Below, piece by piece: positions 13,402 through 15,275 of a DNA stretch of 15,275 bases (the first letter of the stretch is position 1; every line of letters begins with the position of its first letter). The stretch lies in NCBI GenBank assembly GCA_002503705.1, contig DASH01000053.1, positions 1 to 15,275 on the forward strand, read 5' to 3'. The position numbers and the translations under genes are program-made. The notes under the pieces are model-generated. The model was not told the origin of the DNA and ran no database searches. It saw only the letters and a list, made by a program, of their open reading frames with translations. Origin of the DNA: Candidatus Woesearchaeota archaeon UBA153. GTDB taxonomy: Archaea; Nanobdellota; Nanobdellia; Woesearchaeales; UBA525.

Positions 13402-13803
13402 TCACGTCATGAAGCCGTAGACTCTCGCGAGGCCGATGTTCATCGCGACGTTCACGAGGACGAAGAGGAAGTATTTGACGTCGAGGTAGGTGAAGACGTA
13501 CGCGACGCTCAAGCCGAGGAGGTGGTAGACGACGAGAAGGAGGTACGCGTTGTGGACCGCTAAGGCCAGAAAGCCGACGATGATCGCGGCCGGAATCGTT
13601 ATCCACAAGTATTTCAAGTCATACACGCTCGTGCACGCGTACGCGACGGGCAAGAAGAGGCCGGCGAGGAGGACGTTCTCTCCATGCCACGCGCAGATCG
13701 CGATGGCGACGGGCGTCAGTTCAAAGCCGGAGAACTTGATGACGTGACGTCCGAAGAAGCCGAAAGCCGCGTTGAGGAGCGCGAAGAGGAGGATGAGCCA
13801 CAT
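13402..13803 (-). CDS. Small polytopic membrane protein of unknown function
   Basis: The 133-aa protein is highly hydrophobic, with about five segments (1-18, 42-60, 65-85, 87-107 and 110-128). A polar patch FGRHVIKFSGFELTP (17-31), a CAWHGEN loop (37-43) and a second His (93) could line a binding site. I do not recognise the family. A TATA box sits at leaderless distance from the ATG, fixing the start. It is a single gene between the methylase and the sugar-activation operon, transcribed away from the latter. Confidence 0.78.
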   Translation of the reverse strand: MWLILLFALLNAAFGFFGRHVIKFSGFELTPVAIAICAWHGENVLLAGLFLPVAYACTSVYDLKYLWITIPAAIIVGFLALAVHNAYLLLVVYHLLGLSVAYVFTYLDVKYFLFVLVNVAMNIGLARVYGFMT

Positions 13804-13825
13804 GGGCGTGAGGGCTCTCGAACGG

Positions 13826-13834
13826 TTTTAAAAA
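13826..13834 (-). promoter_or_regulatory. TATA box of the small membrane protein (leaderless)
   Basis: TTTTTAAAA on the minus strand is centred about 27 nt from the ATG, which implies initiation at or next to the start codon. Confidence 0.7.
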
Positions 13835-13867
13835 TAATCGTTTGCGTGAAATTGAACGTCGCCGAAG

Positions 13868-13971
13868 AGTGAACAGGAGTGAACAGCATTGCTGAACGCG
13901 AGATCTGGCCACGTCGTCGACGTTCCCCGCGTTCAGAACAGAGAAGCGCTCACACGTCGTCACACGCTTCC
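13868..13971. promoter_or_regulatory. Cluster of inverted and direct repeats upstream of the sugar-activation operon
   Basis: Present are GAGTGAACAG twice in tandem (13868 and 13878), CTGAACGCG (13892-13900) paired with CGCGTTCAG (13928-13936), and GAAGCG (13943-13948) paired with CGCTTC (13965-13970) just before the TATA box. These are candidate operators, possibly for the ribbon-helix-helix domain encoded downstream. Confidence 0.5.
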
Positions 13972-13977
13972 GCAAGG

Positions 13978-13984
13978 TTTATAA
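13978..13984 (+). promoter_or_regulatory. TATA box of the sugar-activation operon
   Basis: TTTATAA on the plus strand lies about 47 nt before the chosen start, giving a leader of about 22 nt that includes GGGGTG. Confidence 0.7.
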
Positions 13985-14027
13985 GGAATCAGAGCATCCA
14001 ACAAATATCTTACGGGGTGTGAACTGT

Positions 14028-14879
14028 TTGAAGGAACGAGTCACGTTAACAATCGAGAAGGACCTGCTCGAAACGATCGATGGGAAAGTGGACGGGACGA
14101 CGGTGAAGAACCGCAGCCACGCCGTCGAACTCTACCTGCGCAGGGCCTTGAAAGGACGCGTTCCCACGAAAGCGCTCATCCTCGCGGGCGGGCGCGGCAC
14201 GCGACTCATGCCCTTGACGAAAGACGTGCCGAAGCCGCTCATCAAGGTGCGGGGCAAGCCGTTGCTCGAGCACAATCTCGAACTCTTGAAACGCTTCGGC
14301 ATCCGGGACGTCATCATCAGCGTCGGCTACCTGCACGAACAGATCAAGGAGTATTTCAAGGACGGCGCCGCGTTCGGCGTGAACATCACGTACCTCGACG
14401 AGGACATCGAGAAGAGCCCGCTCGGCACCGCCGGTCCCATCAAGAAAGCGAAAGAGGCGCTGCAGCACGGCTCGTTCCTCGTCCTGAACGCTGACGAGCT
14501 GAAAGACGTCAACCTGGAGAGTCTCTACAAGGAGCACTTGCGCAACCAAGGGACCGCGACGATCGCGCTCACCACGGTGAAGGACCCGAGCCTGTTCGGC
14601 GTGGCCCTGCTCGACGGGAACAAGATCATCCGGTTCATCGAGAAGCCCGCGCCCGGCACCGCGCCGAGCAAGCTCATCAACGCGGGACTGTACGTGTTCG
14701 AGCCGGACGTCATCGACCTCATCCCAGACGGGTACTCGCTGCTCGAGGTGGACGTCTTCCCGCGCCTCGCGCGGGACGGCAAGCTGTACGGCTACCCGTT
14801 CGCCGGCTTGTGGGCGAACCCTGAGACGCCGGAGTGGTTGCCGCGCATCGAGAAGGAGTGGGAAGGGTACAAATCGTAG
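14028..14879 (+). CDS. Ribbon-helix-helix/sugar-phosphate nucleotidyltransferase fusion
   Basis: Residues 1-42 form a ribbon-helix-helix DNA-binding domain: strand KERVTLTIEKDLLETID, then NRSHAVELYLRRAL. Residues 48-283 are a GT-A-fold NDP-sugar pyrophosphorylase: LAGGRGTRLMPLT (52-64) with K69-P70 for NTP binding, LGTAGP (132-137), LNAD (153-156, metal-binding Asp where most have NGD), EKP (205-207) and NAG (218-220). It would couple a hexose-1-phosphate to a nucleotide for glycan or glycolipid synthesis. The DNA-binding domain suggests autoregulation. I favour the TTG start, 8 nt after GGGGTG; a GTG three codons earlier (14019) overlaps that site. A cupin isomerase follows 12 bp later. Confidence 0.88.
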   Translation: MKERVTLTIEKDLLETIDGKVDGTTVKNRSHAVELYLRRALKGRVPTKALILAGGRGTRLMPLTKDVPKPLIKVRGKPLLEHNLELLKRFGIRDVIISVGYLHEQIKEYFKDGAAFGVNITYLDEDIEKSPLGTAGPIKKAKEALQHGSFLVLNADELKDVNLESLYKEHLRNQGTATIALTTVKDPSLFGVALLDGNKIIRFIEKPAPGTAPSKLINAGLYVFEPDVIDLIPDGYSLLEVDVFPRLARDGKLYGYPFAGLWANPETPEWLPRIEKEWEGYKS

Positions 14880-14891
14880 AGGTGATTTCGT

Positions 14892-15275
14892 ATGACGCTC
14901 AAAGACGATCTCCTGGAGAAAGTGAATATCGTCGAGAAGCCGTGGGGCCACGAGGAGTGGCTCGCGGTGACGAAGAGGTACGTCTTGAAGAGGCTCGTCT
15001 TGAAGAAAGGCGCGCGCTTCAGCTTGCAGTATCACGAGCAGAAGCTCGAAAGCCTCCACCTCGCGGAAGGCCTGATCAAGCTCGAACTCGGCGTGAAGAG
15101 CAAACCGGAGACGTTGGAGACCGCGATGTTCACGCGGGGAGAAACGATCACGCTCCCGCCCGGCACCATTCACCGCGCGGAAGCGCTCGAGGACTCCGTC
15201 ATCGTCGAGGCGAGCACGACAGAGCTGCTCGACGTCGTGAGATTGAAAGACGATTATCGACGCGAAGGGACGCAC
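14892..15275 (+). CDS. Phosphomannose-isomerase-type cupin, 3' end cut by window
   Basis: The visible 128 residues form a single cupin of the type II mannose-6-phosphate isomerase family: VEKPWGHEEWL (14-24), F43-S-L-Q-Y-H-E with metal ligands Q46 and H48, E53, then LPPGTIHRAEAL (88-99) with H94. The end DVVRLKDDYRR (114-124) matches the family's C-terminal segment, so few residues are probably missing. It would interconvert fructose-6-P and mannose-6-P, feeding the nucleotidyltransferase just upstream. SD GAGGTGAT lies 5 nt before the ATG. A sugar epimerase-like or non-catalytic cupin is the alternative. Confidence 0.85.
   Translation, partial: MTLKDDLLEKVNIVEKPWGHEEWLAVTKRYVLKRLVLKKGARFSLQYHEQKLESLHLAEGLIKLELGVKSKPETLETAMFTRGETITLPPGTIHRAEALEDSVIVEASTTELLDVVRLKDDYRREGTH

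Noticed and set aside
14046..15275. 409-aa open frame on the minus strand
   Set aside because: It is the antisense of the nucleotidyltransferase and cupin genes, which show clear families. High GC keeps the opposite frame open; the product is Arg/Leu/Glu-rich with no family resemblance.

Overview
The window looks like a chromosomal stretch from an archaeon, most likely a DPANN-type lineage. It encodes ribosomal protein eL33 (L35Ae), an archaeal XerA recombinase, an archaeal METTL5-like rRNA methylase, a PadR regulator and a coiled-coil/winged-helix regulator of a kind I associate with Woesearchaeota-like genomes. Several genes have TTTATAAA-type TATA boxes 25-30 nt before the start codon (leaderless transcripts); others have GGAGGTG or GGGGTG Shine-Dalgarno (SD) sequences. 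Genes are GC-rich with GC-ending codons. Three intergenic stretches are very AT-rich. The lineage is an inference.

Left part (1-4145). A protein cut by the window edge is followed by a 592-aa membrane-anchored protein. Its outer domain looks like an L,D-transpeptidase (YkuD fold) that has lost its catalytic residues. Next is leaderless eL33, directly followed by a frameshifted remnant of a second, catalytically canonical L,D-transpeptidase. On the minus strand lie a HEPN/MNT toxin-antitoxin pair with a perfect 16-bp palindrome between TATA box and start, and a lone HicB-type antitoxin.

Middle (4146-8666). Five minus-strand genes form one apparent operon from a single promoter: a polytopic membrane protein with signal peptide, a single-pass protein with a Gly/His/Asp linker and a beta-sandwich-like domain, a 581-aa soluble protein, a 334-aa coiled-coil protein and a four-helix membrane protein. 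None has a function I recognise. Tight packing suggests a joint envelope-associated assembly.

Right-middle (8667-11868). Two AT-rich repeat-bearing regions flank a block with xerA, a small membrane protein and padR. Upstream of xerA, overlapping its predicted transcription start, is a site matching E. coli dif at 21 of 28 positions with an identical 6-bp centre. Between the membrane protein and padR lies a 160-bp inverted-repeat element flanked by an 11-bp direct repeat, resembling a MITE. The AT-rich regions share two short repeat families.

Right part (11869-15275). The coiled-coil/wHTH regulator is divergent from the METTL5-like methylase. A small membrane protein follows, then a two-gene sugar-activation operon: a nucleotidyltransferase with an N-terminal ribbon-helix-helix domain, and a phosphomannose-isomerase-type cupin cut by the window end.
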